This document shows, one piece after another, positions 29,827-38,209 of a stretch of 64,000 nt of DNA (position 1 is its first letter; every line of letters starts with the position of its first letter). The notes under the pieces are model-generated. The model had not been told where the DNA came from. It made no database searches and saw nothing but the letters and a program-made list of their open reading frames with translations. The position numbers and the translations under genes are program-made. This DNA comes from Streptosporangium becharense. Lineage in GTDB: Bacteria > Actinomycetota > Actinomycetes > Streptosporangiales > Streptosporangiaceae. The stretch covers positions 3,906,001 to 3,970,000 of the forward strand of contig NZ_JACHMP010000001.1 of the NCBI RefSeq assembly GCF_014204985.1, in the 5' to 3' direction.

Positions 29827-30201
29827 GTGTTGCCGTCCGGGTCCCGCATGCGCCGGGGCGAGGAGTTCGCCGGCGCGGTCAGAAAGGGAAGCCGAGCAGG
29901 CCGTCCCACCCTGGTCGCGCATTTCGGCATGCGCGAAAAGAACGACGAGCCGCCCCTGGTGGGATTCGTGGTGAGCCGCGCCGTAGGAGGCGCGGTCGTC
30001 CGGAACCGGGTCAAACGCCGGCTGAGACACCTCATGCGAGACCGCCTCGACCGGCTCCCACGAGGTAGCCTGCTGGTTGTACGCGCCAATCCACCGGCCG
30101 CGTCCGCGCGAAGCGAGCGCCTTGCCGCCGAACTCGACGTCGCGCTGGATCGTTTACTCAGGCGGCGAGAGCCCTCGAAGGCTCGCACGGATGGGCGATG
30201 A
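29827..30201 (+). CDS. rnpA: Ribonuclease P protein component
   Basis: A 124-residue basic RNase P protein that helps the catalytic RNA remove tRNA 5' leaders. The RNR signature is present as [14 protein letters not shown] at about residues 59-72, after [17 protein letters not shown] start at 29827 follows AAGG. The stop overlaps the yidD start by 3 bp (ATGA), so the two are translationally coupled. It lies 109 bp after rpmH. Confidence 0.97.
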   Translation: MLPSGSRMRRGEEFAGAVRKGSRAGRPTLVAHFGMREKNDEPPLVGFVVSRAVGGAVVRNRVKRRLRHLMRDRLDRLPRGSLLVVRANPPAASARSERLAAELDVALDRLLRRREPSKARTDGR

Positions 30202-30479
30202 TGACGGCGCAGCAGATCACCGGGGCCTCCCCGGCCGCCAGGATCCTGATGGCTCCGATCCGGTTCTACCGGGCCTTCGTGAGCCCGCTGCTGGGCCCCC
30301 GTTGCCGTTTCCACCCCTCGTGCAGTGCCTACGGCCTGGAGGCCGTGGCCGTTCACGGCGCGCTGCGCGGCACATGGTTGACGATCCGGAGAATCGGGCG
30401 TTGCCACCCATTCCATCCCGGAGGCTTTGACCCGGTGCCCCCACGCCCGGGCCGGTCCGACAACACGCAAGGGAGCTAG
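30198..30479 (+). CDS. yidD: Membrane protein insertion efficiency factor YidD
   Basis: A 93-residue YidD-family protein. The core has [23 protein letters not shown] and [15 protein letters not shown] with its conserved cysteines, preceded by an amphipathic N-terminal segment ([18 protein letters not shown]). It is thought to help YidC-dependent membrane insertion. The ATG overlaps the rnpA stop, and an ATG three bases later is also possible. yidC begins 4 bp after its stop, so rnpA-yidD-yidC is a tight operon. Confidence 0.95.
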   Translation: MMTAQQITGASPAARILMAPIRFYRAFVSPLLGPRCRFHPSCSAYGLEAVAVHGALRGTWLTIRRIGRCHPFHPGGFDPVPPRPGRSDNTQGS

Positions 30480-30483
30480 CTCG

Positions 30484-31452
30484 GTGGAGCTGTCCTGGCT
30501 GAACTGGCTGTACACGGCCGTCGCCCAAGTAATCACCTGGATCCACCAGGGCTACAGCACATTCCTGCCGAAGGACAGCGGGCTCAACTGGGCGCTGACC
30601 ATCGTCACGCTGACCGTGCTGATGCGGCTGCTGATCTTCCCGCTCTTCCTCAAGCAGATGCGCTCGTCGAAGAAGATGCAGGAGCTGGCGCCCAAGGTCC
30701 AGGAGATCCGCAAGCGCTACCAGCACGACAAGCAGCGGATGAACCAGGAGGTCATGGCGCTGTACCAGGGGCAGGGTGCCAACCCGTTGGGTGGCTGCCT
30801 GCCGATCCTGGCGCAGTTCCCGATCTTCATCTCGATGTTCACCGTGCTGCAGGCCATGGCCGCGGGCCAGGCCAAGTTCGGCATGACGCAGGAGCTCGTC
30901 GACAGCGCCCGGGCCGCCCACATCTTCGGCGCGCCCATCCCGGCGACGTTCTTCACGAGCTCGGCCGACATCATCAAGCTGGACGCCGACCCGGTCGTCA
31001 CCAAGATCGTGCTCGTCATCTTCGTCGCGATCAGCTCGCTGACGACGTTCCTCACCGTCCGGCAGAGCGTGACGCGCTCGATCGCGCAGATGCCGGACAA
31101 CCCGATGGCGCAGCAGCAGAAGATCCTGATGTACATCTCGCCGCTGTTCGCCGTCTTCTCGCTGAACTTCCCCCTGGGCCTGATCCTGTACTGGGTGACC
31201 ACCAACCTGTGGACCCTGGGCCAGCAGCACTGGTTCTACAGCCGCAACCCGCACACGGCCGACGCCAAGGCCGACGTCAAGGGCGGTCCCAAGGGCGGCA
31301 CCGCGGTCTCCGAGGCCAAGCCGGGGCTGCTCGGTAAGGTCAGGAAGAACGCACCCGAGCCCGAGGCGCCGTCCGCTCCGGAGCCCAAGGTGACCCGCCG
31401 GCAGCCCACCCGCCAGCCCCGTAGCAAGCGGACCGGCAGCAAGAAGCCCTGA
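30484..31452 (+). CDS. yidC: Membrane protein insertase YidC
   Basis: A 322-residue YidC/Oxa1 insertase. GTG 30484 is chosen for AGGGAG 8 bp upstream; the longer frame is the yidD shadow. About five transmembrane helices are visible, including WALTIVTLTVLMRLLIFPLFL (with the functional Arg), LAQFPIFISMFTVLQAMA, and the C-terminal pair around IVLVIFVAISSLTTFL and FAVFSLNFPLGLILYWVTT. A basic C-terminal tail rich in Lys, Arg and Pro (about residues 265-322) may contact ribosomes. The gram-positive type lacks the large periplasmic domain. Confidence 0.97.
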   Translation: MELSWLNWLYTAVAQVITWIHQGYSTFLPKDSGLNWALTIVTLTVLMRLLIFPLFLKQMRSSKKMQELAPKVQEIRKRYQHDKQRMNQEVMALYQGQGANPLGGCLPILAQFPIFISMFTVLQAMAAGQAKFGMTQELVDSARAAHIFGAPIPATFFTSSADIIKLDADPVVTKIVLVIFVAISSLTTFLTVRQSVTRSIAQMPDNPMAQQQKILMYISPLFAVFSLNFPLGLILYWVTTNLWTLGQQHWFYSRNPHTADAKADVKGGPKGGTAVSEAKPGLLGKVRKNAPEPEAPSAPEPKVTRRQPTRQPRSKRTGSKKP

Positions 31453-31486
31453 CGACCCATCACGAAGCACGAAGGAGTGGCCGGAC

Positions 31487-31984
31487 GTGACCGAGACCGA
31501 GAAGGAGCCCGCGAAGGCGGTTCCCGATCTCGCCGCCCTGGAGCAGGAAGGTGAGATCGCGGCGGACTACGTCGAGGGTCTGCTCGACATCGCCGACATC
31601 GACGGTGACATCGACATGGACGTCGAGGGCGATCGCGCCGTGGTGTCGGTCGTCGACGTCAAGGGCGTCGACCTGGTGGGGCCCAACGGCGAGGTGCTGG
31701 AGGCCATCCAGGAGCTGACCCGCCTCGCGGTCCACCGCCAGACCGGTGAGCGCTCCCGTCTCATGCTCGACATCGGCGGCTACCGCGACCGCCGCCGCAC
31801 CGAGCTGAGCGAGCTCGGCGCCAAGGTCGCCGCGGACGTCAAGCGGAACGGGGAGCCCAAGTCGCTGCAGCCGATGACCCCGTTCGAGCGCAAGATCGTG
31901 CACGACGCGGTCGCCGCGGCCGGTCTGCGGAGCGAGTCCGAGGGTGAGGAACCCCGCCGCTTCGTGGTCGTCCTCCCCGCCTGA
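31487..31984 (+). CDS. jag: Jag/KhpB RNA-binding protein
   Basis: A 165-residue Jag-type protein with KH-like (about residues 35-95, GVDLVGPNGEVLEAIQEL, LAVHRQTGERSRLMLD) and R3H (about 125-165, PMTPFERKIVHDAVA) domains. Family members bind RNA and influence cell-wall and division genes. There is no N-terminal membrane-linked Jag domain as in some Firmicutes. GTG start, 34 bp after yidC. A strong hairpin with T-tail follows, ending the rpmH-rnpA-yidDC-jag unit. Confidence 0.93.
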   Translation: MTETEKEPAKAVPDLAALEQEGEIAADYVEGLLDIADIDGDIDMDVEGDRAVVSVVDVKGVDLVGPNGEVLEAIQELTRLAVHRQTGERSRLMLDIGGYRDRRRTELSELGAKVAADVKRNGEPKSLQPMTPFERKIVHDAVAAAGLRSESEGEEPRRFVVVLPA

Positions 31985-32047
31985 CGCCGCCGGGCGGGTG
32001 CTCGCCCGGACATGAGAAGAACGACTCCGCCCGCCGCGACGGGCTGG

Positions 32048-32087
32048 AAAGGCCGCCGCTCCCGGGTCTCCGGGGCGGCGGCCTTTT
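32048..32087 (+). terminator. Terminator after jag
   Basis: GGCCGCCGCTCCCGG pairs with CCGGGGCGGCGGCC (32051-32083, one bulge) followed by TTTTCC, a classical rho-independent hairpin. Confidence 0.8.
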
Positions 32088-32126
32088 CCGTGGCGCGTGA
32101 GCGGCCTGGCGAGAAGCCGCTCCTTT

Positions 32127-32172
32127 CGGTTCCGTGCCGTGTGAGTCGGTTTTCGGTTCCGTGCCGTGTGAG
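32127..32172. repeat. 19-bp direct repeat upstream of rsmG
   Basis: CGGTTCCGTGCCGTGTGAG occurs exactly at 32127-32145 and 32154-32172 (27-bp period), flanked by similar GAGCGG...AAG..GCTCCTTTC segments, so a larger unit appears locally duplicated. Confidence 0.7.
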
Positions 32173-32303
32173 CGGTCTGACAAGAAGTCGCTCCTTTCCG
32201 AGAACGGAGGAGTCATCGCTTGCCGCTGTACGTCGCTGCCGAGGTGGGCCGTTAGCCTTGAGACCGCCCGACCCCGACAGTTTCAAGGAAGAGTGAGCGT
32301 CGA

Positions 32304-33014
32304 GTGAGTGACCAGATCCCCGATCCGCCCGAGGTCGCGCGCGAGGTGTTCACCGGTGAGGCGTGGTCCCGAGCGGAGGCGTTCGCGGAGCTGCTGGCCG
32401 GTCCGGGAGTGGTGCGCGGGCTGCTCGGCCCGCGTGAGGTACCGCGCGTCTGGGACCGCCATCTGCTCAACTGCGCAGTGGTCGCCGAGGCGGTCCCCCG
32501 GGACGTCCGACTGGTCGACATCGGCTCGGGTGCCGGCCTTCCGGGCCTGGTTCTGGCGATCGTCCGGCCCGACATCACCGTCACCCTCCTGGAACCGCTC
32601 CTGCGCCGGACGGTCTTCCTGGAGGAGTGCGTGGAGTCGCTGAAGCTCGGCAACGTCGAGGTGCTGCGCGGCCGGGCCGAGGAGTTCGCGGGCAGGAGAG
32701 AGTTCGACGTCGCGTCGGCCCGTGCGGTGGCGCCGCTCGACCGTCTGCTGAAATGGGCTCTGCCGCTCCTGCGTGAAGGCGGCGAACTGCTCGCGATGAA
32801 GGGTGAACGGGCGGCGGAGGAACTGGCGGACGCCGAGGGACAATTGCGGTCGAGTGGTGTGCGAACCGCCGAGCTTGTCTCGGTCGGGCACGGTAAGGTC
32901 GAGCCGCCCGCAACTCTCATCCGAGTGGTCGCCGGTCGGGTTCCCGAGGGACCCCGGAAGACCTCTCGCCGGAAGGATCGCCCCTCGCGAGGCAGGCAGA
33001 CGCGAGGCCAGTAG
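32304..33014 (+). CDS. rsmG: 16S rRNA (guanine-527-N7)-methyltransferase RsmG (GidB)
   Basis: A 236-residue SAM-dependent methyltransferase that modifies G527 of 16S rRNA. The SAM motif is VDIGSGAGLPGL at about residues 70-81, after PRVWDRHLLNCAVV, and catalytic-fold motifs ARAVAPLDRLLKW follow. GTG start at 32304. The C-terminal 30 residues are basic and unstructured. It is immediately upstream of parA, the usual actinobacterial order jag-rsmG-parA-parB. Loss of this enzyme gives low-level streptomycin resistance in relatives; nothing here looks defective. Confidence 0.96.
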   Translation: MSDQIPDPPEVAREVFTGEAWSRAEAFAELLAGPGVVRGLLGPREVPRVWDRHLLNCAVVAEAVPRDVRLVDIGSGAGLPGLVLAIVRPDITVTLLEPLLRRTVFLEECVESLKLGNVEVLRGRAEEFAGRREFDVASARAVAPLDRLLKWALPLLREGGELLAMKGERAAEELADAEGQLRSSGVRTAELVSVGHGKVEPPATLIRVVAGRVPEGPRKTSRRKDRPSRGRQTRGQ

Positions 33015-33197
33015 GTTGAACCGAGCGAAGCGAGTACGAGGCCAGTGGATGACCGTGTAGGTGCGATCGTCGGAACGACGGGTGGCCTCGGCTGGCCCGC
33101 CCCTCCCGTCGCCGCACCCCGTGAACGCCCTTCCGGTCTGGGCTGGCCGGCATCGCCCCCCGGTGCCTCGACCACGCCGGTTGAAAGGACGACGACC

Positions 33198-34124
33198 GTG
33201 ACCCCGACCCCCCTTAACCCCGGCGACTCGCCGCTGGTACGAGAGGCACTCAGCTCAGTGGTTTCACGTGAAACACCGGCCCAGCAGAACCAGGTCACTC
33301 CCGGCGGCTCCCTCGGAGCCCGCGGCGACGACTGGCCCCGTCCGCCGAAGACCCGCATCTTCACCGTCGCCAACCAGAAAGGCGGGGTGGGGAAGACCAC
33401 GACCTCGGTGAACCTGGCCGCCGCCCTTTCCATGCACGGCCAGCGGGTCCTGGTGGTCGACCTCGACCCGCAGGGCAACGCCTCGACGGCGCTGTCCATC
33501 GAACACCGCGGTGACGTGCCGGACATGTACAAGGTGCTCGTGGAGGACCTGCCGCTGGTGGAGGCCGTCAAGCCGGTTCCAGACATGCCGAACCTCTACT
33601 GTGCCCCCGCGACGATCGACCTGGCCGGTGCCGAGATCGAACTGGTCTCCATGGTGGCGCGCGAGGCCCGCCTGCAGCGCGCGCTGGCCGCCTACAAGGA
33701 GACCGAGCTCGACTACGTCTTCATCGACTGCCCGCCCTCGCTCGGTCTGCTGACCGTCAACGCGCTGATGGCCGCGACCGAGCTGCTGGTTCCCATCCAG
33801 TGCGAGTACTACGCCCTGGAAGGGCTCGGCCAGCTGCTGAGGAACGTCGATCTGGTCCGTGCCCATCTGAACCCGTCGCTGGATCTGTCCACCATCCTGC
33901 TGACGATGTACGACGGACGCACCCGGCTCGCCTCCCAGGTCGCCGAGGAGGTGCGTTCCCACTTCGGCGGCTCGGTGCTGAGTACGCTGATCCCGCGGAG
34001 CGTCCGCGTCTCGGAGGCTCCCAGCTACGGGCAGTCGGTCGTGACGTACGACCCGGGATCCAGTGGTGCGATGGCCTACATGGACGCCGCACGCGAGATG
34101 GCGTACCGTGGCGCGGCCGTGTGA
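33198..34124 (+). CDS. parA: Chromosome partitioning ATPase ParA (Soj)
   Basis: A 308-residue ParA/MinD-type ATPase that moves ParB-bound origins. I place the start at GTG 33198 (AAAGGAC upstream). The open frame reaches 33045, so up to 51 more residues are possible. The deviant Walker A is KGGVGKTT at residues 61-68; VVDLDPQGNAS and FIDCPPSLGLL follow. A near-perfect parS site lies inside codons 21-26 (VVSRET). parB follows after 74 bp. Confidence 0.95.
   Translation: MTPTPLNPGDSPLVREALSSVVSRETPAQQNQVTPGGSLGARGDDWPRPPKTRIFTVANQKGGVGKTTTSVNLAAALSMHGQRVLVVDLDPQGNASTALSIEHRGDVPDMYKVLVEDLPLVEAVKPVPDMPNLYCAPATIDLAGAEIELVSMVAREARLQRALAAYKETELDYVFIDCPPSLGLLTVNALMAATELLVPIQCEYYALEGLGQLLRNVDLVRAHLNPSLDLSTILLTMYDGRTRLASQVAEEVRSHFGGSVLSTLIPRSVRVSEAPSYGQSVVTYDPGSSGAMAYMDAAREMAYRGAAV
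33260..33275. promoter_or_regulatory. parS: parS site within parA
   Basis: GGTTTCACGTGAAACA matches the parS consensus TGTTTCACGTGAAACA at 15 of 16 positions. It lies inside the 5' coding part of parA. Confidence 0.9.
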
Positions 34125-34198
34125 GCGCCGGGGGATTCGCGGCGTCATCGGCCCGGGAAGCCACTGATGGCGGAGAACATTGAGCCGGAGGAGAGGCA

Positions 34199-35170
34199 GT
34201 GAGTAAGCAGCCGAGAGGGATGGGCGGCAAGGGCCTGGCGGCCCTCATCCCCACGGGGCCGCCCGTGGTGCGCGGCGCGGCGCCGGCGGCGACCGCGACG
34301 ATGGTCGTCACGGAGTCGGCGGAACCGCCCGGCCTCAAGCCGGTCGCGGGTGCCTACTTCCTGGAGATCCCGGTCAAGGACATCGCACCCAACCCGCGTC
34401 AGCCCCGGGAGATCTTCGACAACGAGGCCCTGGACGAACTGGCCGCCTCGATCCGCGAGGTCGGCCTGCTCCAGCCGGTCGTGGTCCGTCCGGTGGACGA
34501 GGGACGCTACGAGCTGATCATGGGGGAGCGCCGTTGGCGTGCCGCGCAGCTCGCCGGGCTCTCCGACATTCCCGCGATCGTACGGAGCACCCAGGAGGAC
34601 AAGCTCCTGCTGGACGCGCTCATCGAGAACCTCCAGCGCGAGCAGCTCAACGCCCTGGAGGAGGCGGCGGCCTACGAGCAGCTCCTTGACGACTTCGGTG
34701 CGACCCACGAGCAGCTCGCCACCCGCATCGGCCGCTCCAGGTCTCACGTCACCAACACGCTCCGGCTGCTGAAGCTGCCTGCGCGGGTGCAGCGCCGCGT
34801 CGCGGCGGGCACGATCAGCGCGGGTCACGCGCGGGCACTGCTCCGTCTGGACGACCCCGCGGCCCAGGAACATCTGGCCGACCGGATCGCGGCCGAACTC
34901 CTGTCGGTGCGCGAGGTCGAGGAGATCGTCGCGCTGGGCGACGCCAAGGCCGCGGCGGCGCCCGCTCCGAGGGCTCCCCGGGAGAAACCCGCCGAGGAGC
35001 CCGCTCTCCGGCACCTGGCCGACCGCCTCTCCGACCGTTTCGAGACCCGGGTGAAGGTCGACTTCGGCCGGCGTAAGGGACGCATCGTGGTGGAGTTCGC
35101 GACCATCGACGACCTGGAGCGGATCCTCAGCACGATGGCCCCCGGGACGATGCAGGAACCGGAAGGGTAG
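34199..35170 (+). CDS. parB: Chromosome partitioning CTPase ParB
   Basis: A 323-residue ParB that loads on parS, spreads by CTP hydrolysis and recruits condensin. Its N-terminal CTPase region includes [13 protein letters not shown] and [12 protein letters not shown] at about 105-116. The central helix-turn-helix ([21 protein letters not shown]) recognises parS, and the C-terminal dimerisation domain ends near residue 315. GTG start at 34199. Target parS sites lie in parA and in the 240 bp downstream. Confidence 0.97.
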   Translation: MSKQPRGMGGKGLAALIPTGPPVVRGAAPAATATMVVTESAEPPGLKPVAGAYFLEIPVKDIAPNPRQPREIFDNEALDELAASIREVGLLQPVVVRPVDEGRYELIMGERRWRAAQLAGLSDIPAIVRSTQEDKLLLDALIENLQREQLNALEEAAAYEQLLDDFGATHEQLATRIGRSRSHVTNTLRLLKLPARVQRRVAAGTISAGHARALLRLDDPAAQEHLADRIAAELLSVREVEEIVALGDAKAAAAPAPRAPREKPAEEPALRHLADRLSDRFETRVKVDFGRRKGRIVVEFATIDDLERILSTMAPGTMQEPEG

Positions 35171-35195
35171 ACCGCCGGCTCACGGCCTCTCCGCT

Positions 35196-35241
35196 GCGGA
35201 CGGGCTTCGCTGTTTCACGTGAAACAGCGAAGCCCGTCCGC
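35196..35241. terminator. 46-bp perfect palindrome after parB with parS at its centre
   Basis: Arms GCGGACGGGCTTCGC (35196-35210) and GCGAAGCCCGTCCGC (35227-35241) flank parS at 35211-35226, giving a perfect palindrome. RNA from it would fold as a long hairpin 26 bp after parB, so it can serve as terminator while its DNA centre binds ParB. Confidence 0.85.
35211..35226. promoter_or_regulatory. parS: parS site, exact consensus
   Basis: TGTTTCACGTGAAACA is the exact consensus and forms the centre of the 46-bp palindrome downstream of parB. Confidence 0.97.
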
Positions 35242-35355
35242 GTGTCACCGGCTGTGCGTGCCTGCGTGGTGATCGGCCGGTCGCTCCGGGGAGAGCCGGC
35301 CCGCCGAGTAGGCCGGCACGCCCGATAGGTCGAGACGCGGAGGATCACGCACCCG

Positions 35356-35371
35356 TGTTTCACGTGAAACG
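35356..35371. promoter_or_regulatory. parS: parS site
   Basis: TGTTTCACGTGAAACG matches consensus at 15 of 16 positions, in the parB/aldolase convergent intergenic region. Confidence 0.92.
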
Positions 35372-35390
35372 GTGCTCGTTGGAAGGCGTT

Positions 35391-35406
35391 CGTTTCACGT
35401 GAAACA
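35391..35406. promoter_or_regulatory. parS: parS site
   Basis: CGTTTCACGTGAAACA matches consensus at 15 of 16 positions, 35 bp from the previous site and just after the aldolase stop. Confidence 0.92.
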
Positions 35407-35414
35407 ACGGTCGA

Positions 35415-36473
35415 TCAATCGCCGGTCACCTCGTGGACCACGAGCCGGATGTCGGCGAGGAAGGCGTCGACGTGTTCGGGAGTGGTGTCGAAAGAGGTGA
35501 CCCAACGGACCACGTTCTCGGCCGCGTCCCAGACGTGGAACAGGTAACGCCGCTGAAGCTCCGCGATGGCCTTCTCGGGCAGGACGGGGAAGACGGCGTT
35601 CGACTGGACGGGGTAACGCAGCGAGACGCCGGGAAGCCCGGTGACGCCGTCGGCCAGACGGTGGGCCATGGCGTTGGCGTGGGCGGCGTTCTCCCGCCAC
35701 AGACCGTCGCGAAGGAGGGCGGTCAGCTGGGCGGAGACGTAACGCATCTTGGAAGCGAGCTGCATGCCCTGCTTGCGGAGGAACAGGGCCGGGCCGTCCA
35801 GTTCGGGGCGGAGCACGACGAGTGCTTCGGCCCCCATGGCGCCGTTCTTGGTGCCGCCGAAGCTGAGCAGATCCACCCCCGCGTCGGTGGTGAGGGATCG
35901 CATCGAGCATCCCAGCTCGGCGGCGGCGTTCGCCAGCCGGGAGCCGTCCATGTGGAGGAAGAGGCCGTGCGCGTGGGCGAAGTCCGCGAGCTCGGTGATT
36001 TCCTCGGCGGTGTAGCAGGTACCGCACTCGGTCACCTGGGAGATGGAGATCACCCGGGGCTGGGAGTGCTGCACGTTGCCCACCGCGCCGAGCCGCCCGC
36101 GGACATCGTCGACGCCGATCTTCCCGTCCGCTGTGGGCAGGGGGATCAGCTTGGTTCCGAGCACGCGCTCGGCCGCACCGCACTCGCTGGTATTGATGTG
36201 CGCGCTCTCCGGGCAGAGCACCGCGTCATAGGGGCGTAGGGCGAGCCCGAGCCCGACGACGTTGGCGCCGGTGCCGTTGAACATCGGGTAGGCCGTCGCC
36301 TGGGCACCGAACTCCTCGCGGAAGGCGTTCCGCATCGCCTCCGTCCACGGGTCATCCCCGTACGCGGGGGCGTCACCGGTGTTGGCGTCGAGGATGGCGG
36401 CGAGGATCGCCGGGTGTACACCCGTGTGGTTGTCGCTGGCGAAGCTCTTGGGGAAGAGAGTGGATGTCGGCAC
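35415..36473 (-). CDS. Low-specificity L-threonine aldolase
   Basis: A 352-residue PLP fold-type I aldolase that splits L-threonine or allo-threonine into glycine and acetaldehyde. The PLP lysine is in SFGGTKNGAMGAE at about residue 207. SDNHTGVHPAIL, YGDDPWT and HMDGSRLANA are typical family motifs. GTG start at 36473. It converges on parB across the parS cluster. A short direct repeat (AGGATCAGCGTAAGG at 36474-36488 and 36494-36508) lies directly upstream of the start. Confidence 0.92.
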   Translation of the reverse strand: MPTSTLFPKSFASDNHTGVHPAILAAILDANTGDAPAYGDDPWTEAMRNAFREEFGAQATAYPMFNGTGANVVGLGLALRPYDAVLCPESAHINTSECGAAERVLGTKLIPLPTADGKIGVDDVRGRLGAVGNVQHSQPRVISISQVTECGTCYTAEEITELADFAHAHGLFLHMDGSRLANAAAELGCSMRSLTTDAGVDLLSFGGTKNGAMGAEALVVLRPELDGPALFLRKQGMQLASKMRYVSAQLTALLRDGLWRENAAHANAMAHRLADGVTGLPGVSLRYPVQSNAVFPVLPEKAIAELQRRYLFHVWDAAENVVRWVTSFDTTPEHVDAFLADIRLVVHEVTGD

Positions 36474-36848
36474 AGGATCAGCGTAAGGGGAACAGGATCA
36501 GCGTAAGGAGGGAGCCGTCACGCCCCCGCCCTCCCTCTCCGCCCCGGAGTGTCCACCGGAGGTGCGAAGAACGGCCGGGAGACGGCGAGGGGCGTCACCC
36601 GGCCGGTCCCCACGTGCTGTCCCTCCGCCCTGTCCACGGCGGAGCCGGCCTCGGCGGGACGCCTCCGACGAGAGGTCCCGCCAGGCCCGGCTCCGGGAGA
36701 GATCGTCTCGGCGGGGTCGGCTCCGGCGAAGGCGTTTCGACAGGGCTGTCTCCGGCGAGGGCGTCTCGGCGGGGCTGATCTCCGGCCCCCGGCGCCGTCC
36801 CCGGATACAGGGCCGAACGCCGGGCCCGACCCCGGACCGGTGTGACGC
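36474..36848. other. Intergenic region with short tandem repeats
   Basis: No supported gene. It includes imperfect 29-30-bp tandem units at 36721-36779 (each beginning CTCCGGCGA) and the aldolase promoter side. GC-rich frames here look like shadows. Confidence 0.5.
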
Positions 36849-37802
36849 TCAGGCGCCGCGGGCCGCGGCCCGTTCGAGGAGGACGCGGCAGAGAGTGCCG
36901 AGGTCGTCGCCCGCGGCCTCGGCGGCCATGGGGAGGAGGGAGGTCTCGGTCATGCCCGGGGCGACGTTCACTTCGAGGAAGTGGGGCAGCCCGGCGCCGT
37001 CGACGATGATGTCGGTACGCGAGATGTCGCGCAGGCCGAGAGCCGTGTGCGCGGTCACGGCCATCCGGGCACACGCCTCCATGACCTCGGGCGAGAGGCG
37101 GGCGGGGGCGAAGAACTCGGTGTGCCCGGCGGTGTAGCGGGCGGCGTAGTCGTAGACGCCCGCGTCGGGCACGATCTCCACCGGGGGCAGGGCGACCGGC
37201 CCGTCACCGAGGTCGACCACGGAGACGGCGACCTCGACGCCCTCGACGCAGCGTTCGATCAGCGCGGTGTCGCCATAGGCGAAGCAGCCGACCATGGCCG
37301 CGGGGAGATCCGCGGCTTCGCGGACGACCGAGGCGCCCAGCGCCGAACCGCCGCGAGCCGGCTTGACGAACAGCGGCAGGCCCAGGCGCTCCACGATGCG
37401 GGCGAGCACCGCGGTGGCGCCGAGGTCGTGGAAGGTCTCCTTGGGGAGGGTCACGGATTCGGGGGTGCGCAGCCCCACGGAGCGGACGACCGCCTTCGCG
37501 GTGGGCTTGTCGTAGGCGACCCGGCAAGCGTCGGGATCGGCGCCGACGTAAGGGACCGACAGCAGCTCCAGGACCGAGCGGATGGCCCCGTCTTCGCCCG
37601 CGCCTCCGTGCAGGGTGACGAAGACCGCGTCCGGCGGGTCGGCGAGCACCGAGGGGACCAGCGACGCGTCGGTGTCACGGGTCTCCACGGATATGCCCGC
37701 CGCCTGGAGCACCTCGCTCACCCGGCGCCCCGAGCGCAGGGAGACCTCACGCTCGTAGGAGAGCCCGCCCGCCAGGACGAGCACGTGGCCCAGATCACTC
37801 AT
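36849..37802 (-). CDS. D-alanine--D-alanine ligase family protein (ATP-grasp)
   Basis: A 317-residue ATP-grasp ligase with Ddl-type motifs: AGGLSYEREVSLRSG at the N-terminus, HGGAGEDGAIRSVLELL at about 64-80, LFVKPARGGSALGASVV at about 143-160, and the C-terminal metal-binding ISRTDIIVDGAGLPHFLEVNVAPGMT. It joins two D-Ala for peptidoglycan precursors. It is somewhat shorter than most Ddl (about 340-370), so it may be a second ligase beside a housekeeping copy. ATG 37802. Confidence 0.88.
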   Translation of the reverse strand: MSDLGHVLVLAGGLSYEREVSLRSGRRVSEVLQAAGISVETRDTDASLVPSVLADPPDAVFVTLHGGAGEDGAIRSVLELLSVPYVGADPDACRVAYDKPTAKAVVRSVGLRTPESVTLPKETFHDLGATAVLARIVERLGLPLFVKPARGGSALGASVVREAADLPAAMVGCFAYGDTALIERCVEGVEVAVSVVDLGDGPVALPPVEIVPDAGVYDYAARYTAGHTEFFAPARLSPEVMEACARMAVTAHTALGLRDISRTDIIVDGAGLPHFLEVNVAPGMTETSLLPMAAEAAGDDLGTLCRVLLERAAARGA

Positions 37803-38209
37803 CCGAAGTTACCTCTCGCTATGGCCCGCTCCGAGCCTGTCCGGTTGCCGGGCGGCGCGCCGCCCGGCCCCGGCCGCGGACCAAGTCGCCCGCCGCGCAC
37901 CGGCACGGGAAGTCTCCGTACGCCACCGCAGGAAGTCACCGTACGGCACCGGAGGGATGAGGGCCACGCCGAGGGCACCCGTGTTGACGGACGCCCCGGC
38001 TGCGGAGGCCGTTCAGCCCGATGACGTCACCTCCCGGCTCCGGCGGCCCCGGTTCAGATCGCGATTCCGGCAGCGGCGGCTCACGGCCCTCCGGGCCGTC
38101 GCCGGCCACCCGAAGCCGTTGCCGATAGAGCGGAAACCGGGACAGTCCCCGAAACCGCTGCCGGTCACCCGAGCCGGGAAGCCGGGACAGTCACCGAAAC
38201 CGGGAACGG
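37803..38209. other. Intergenic region with direct repeats
   Basis: No supported gene. A 21-bp unit beginning CCGGGACAGTC occurs at 38137-38157 and 38182-38202 with one difference, just before the convergent end of the aminotransferase. Confidence 0.5.

Noticed and set aside
36474..36848. Coding gene in the GC-rich gap before the Ddl-like gene
   Set aside because: Frames are Arg/Gly/Pro-rich repeats with no ribosome site or conserved pattern.
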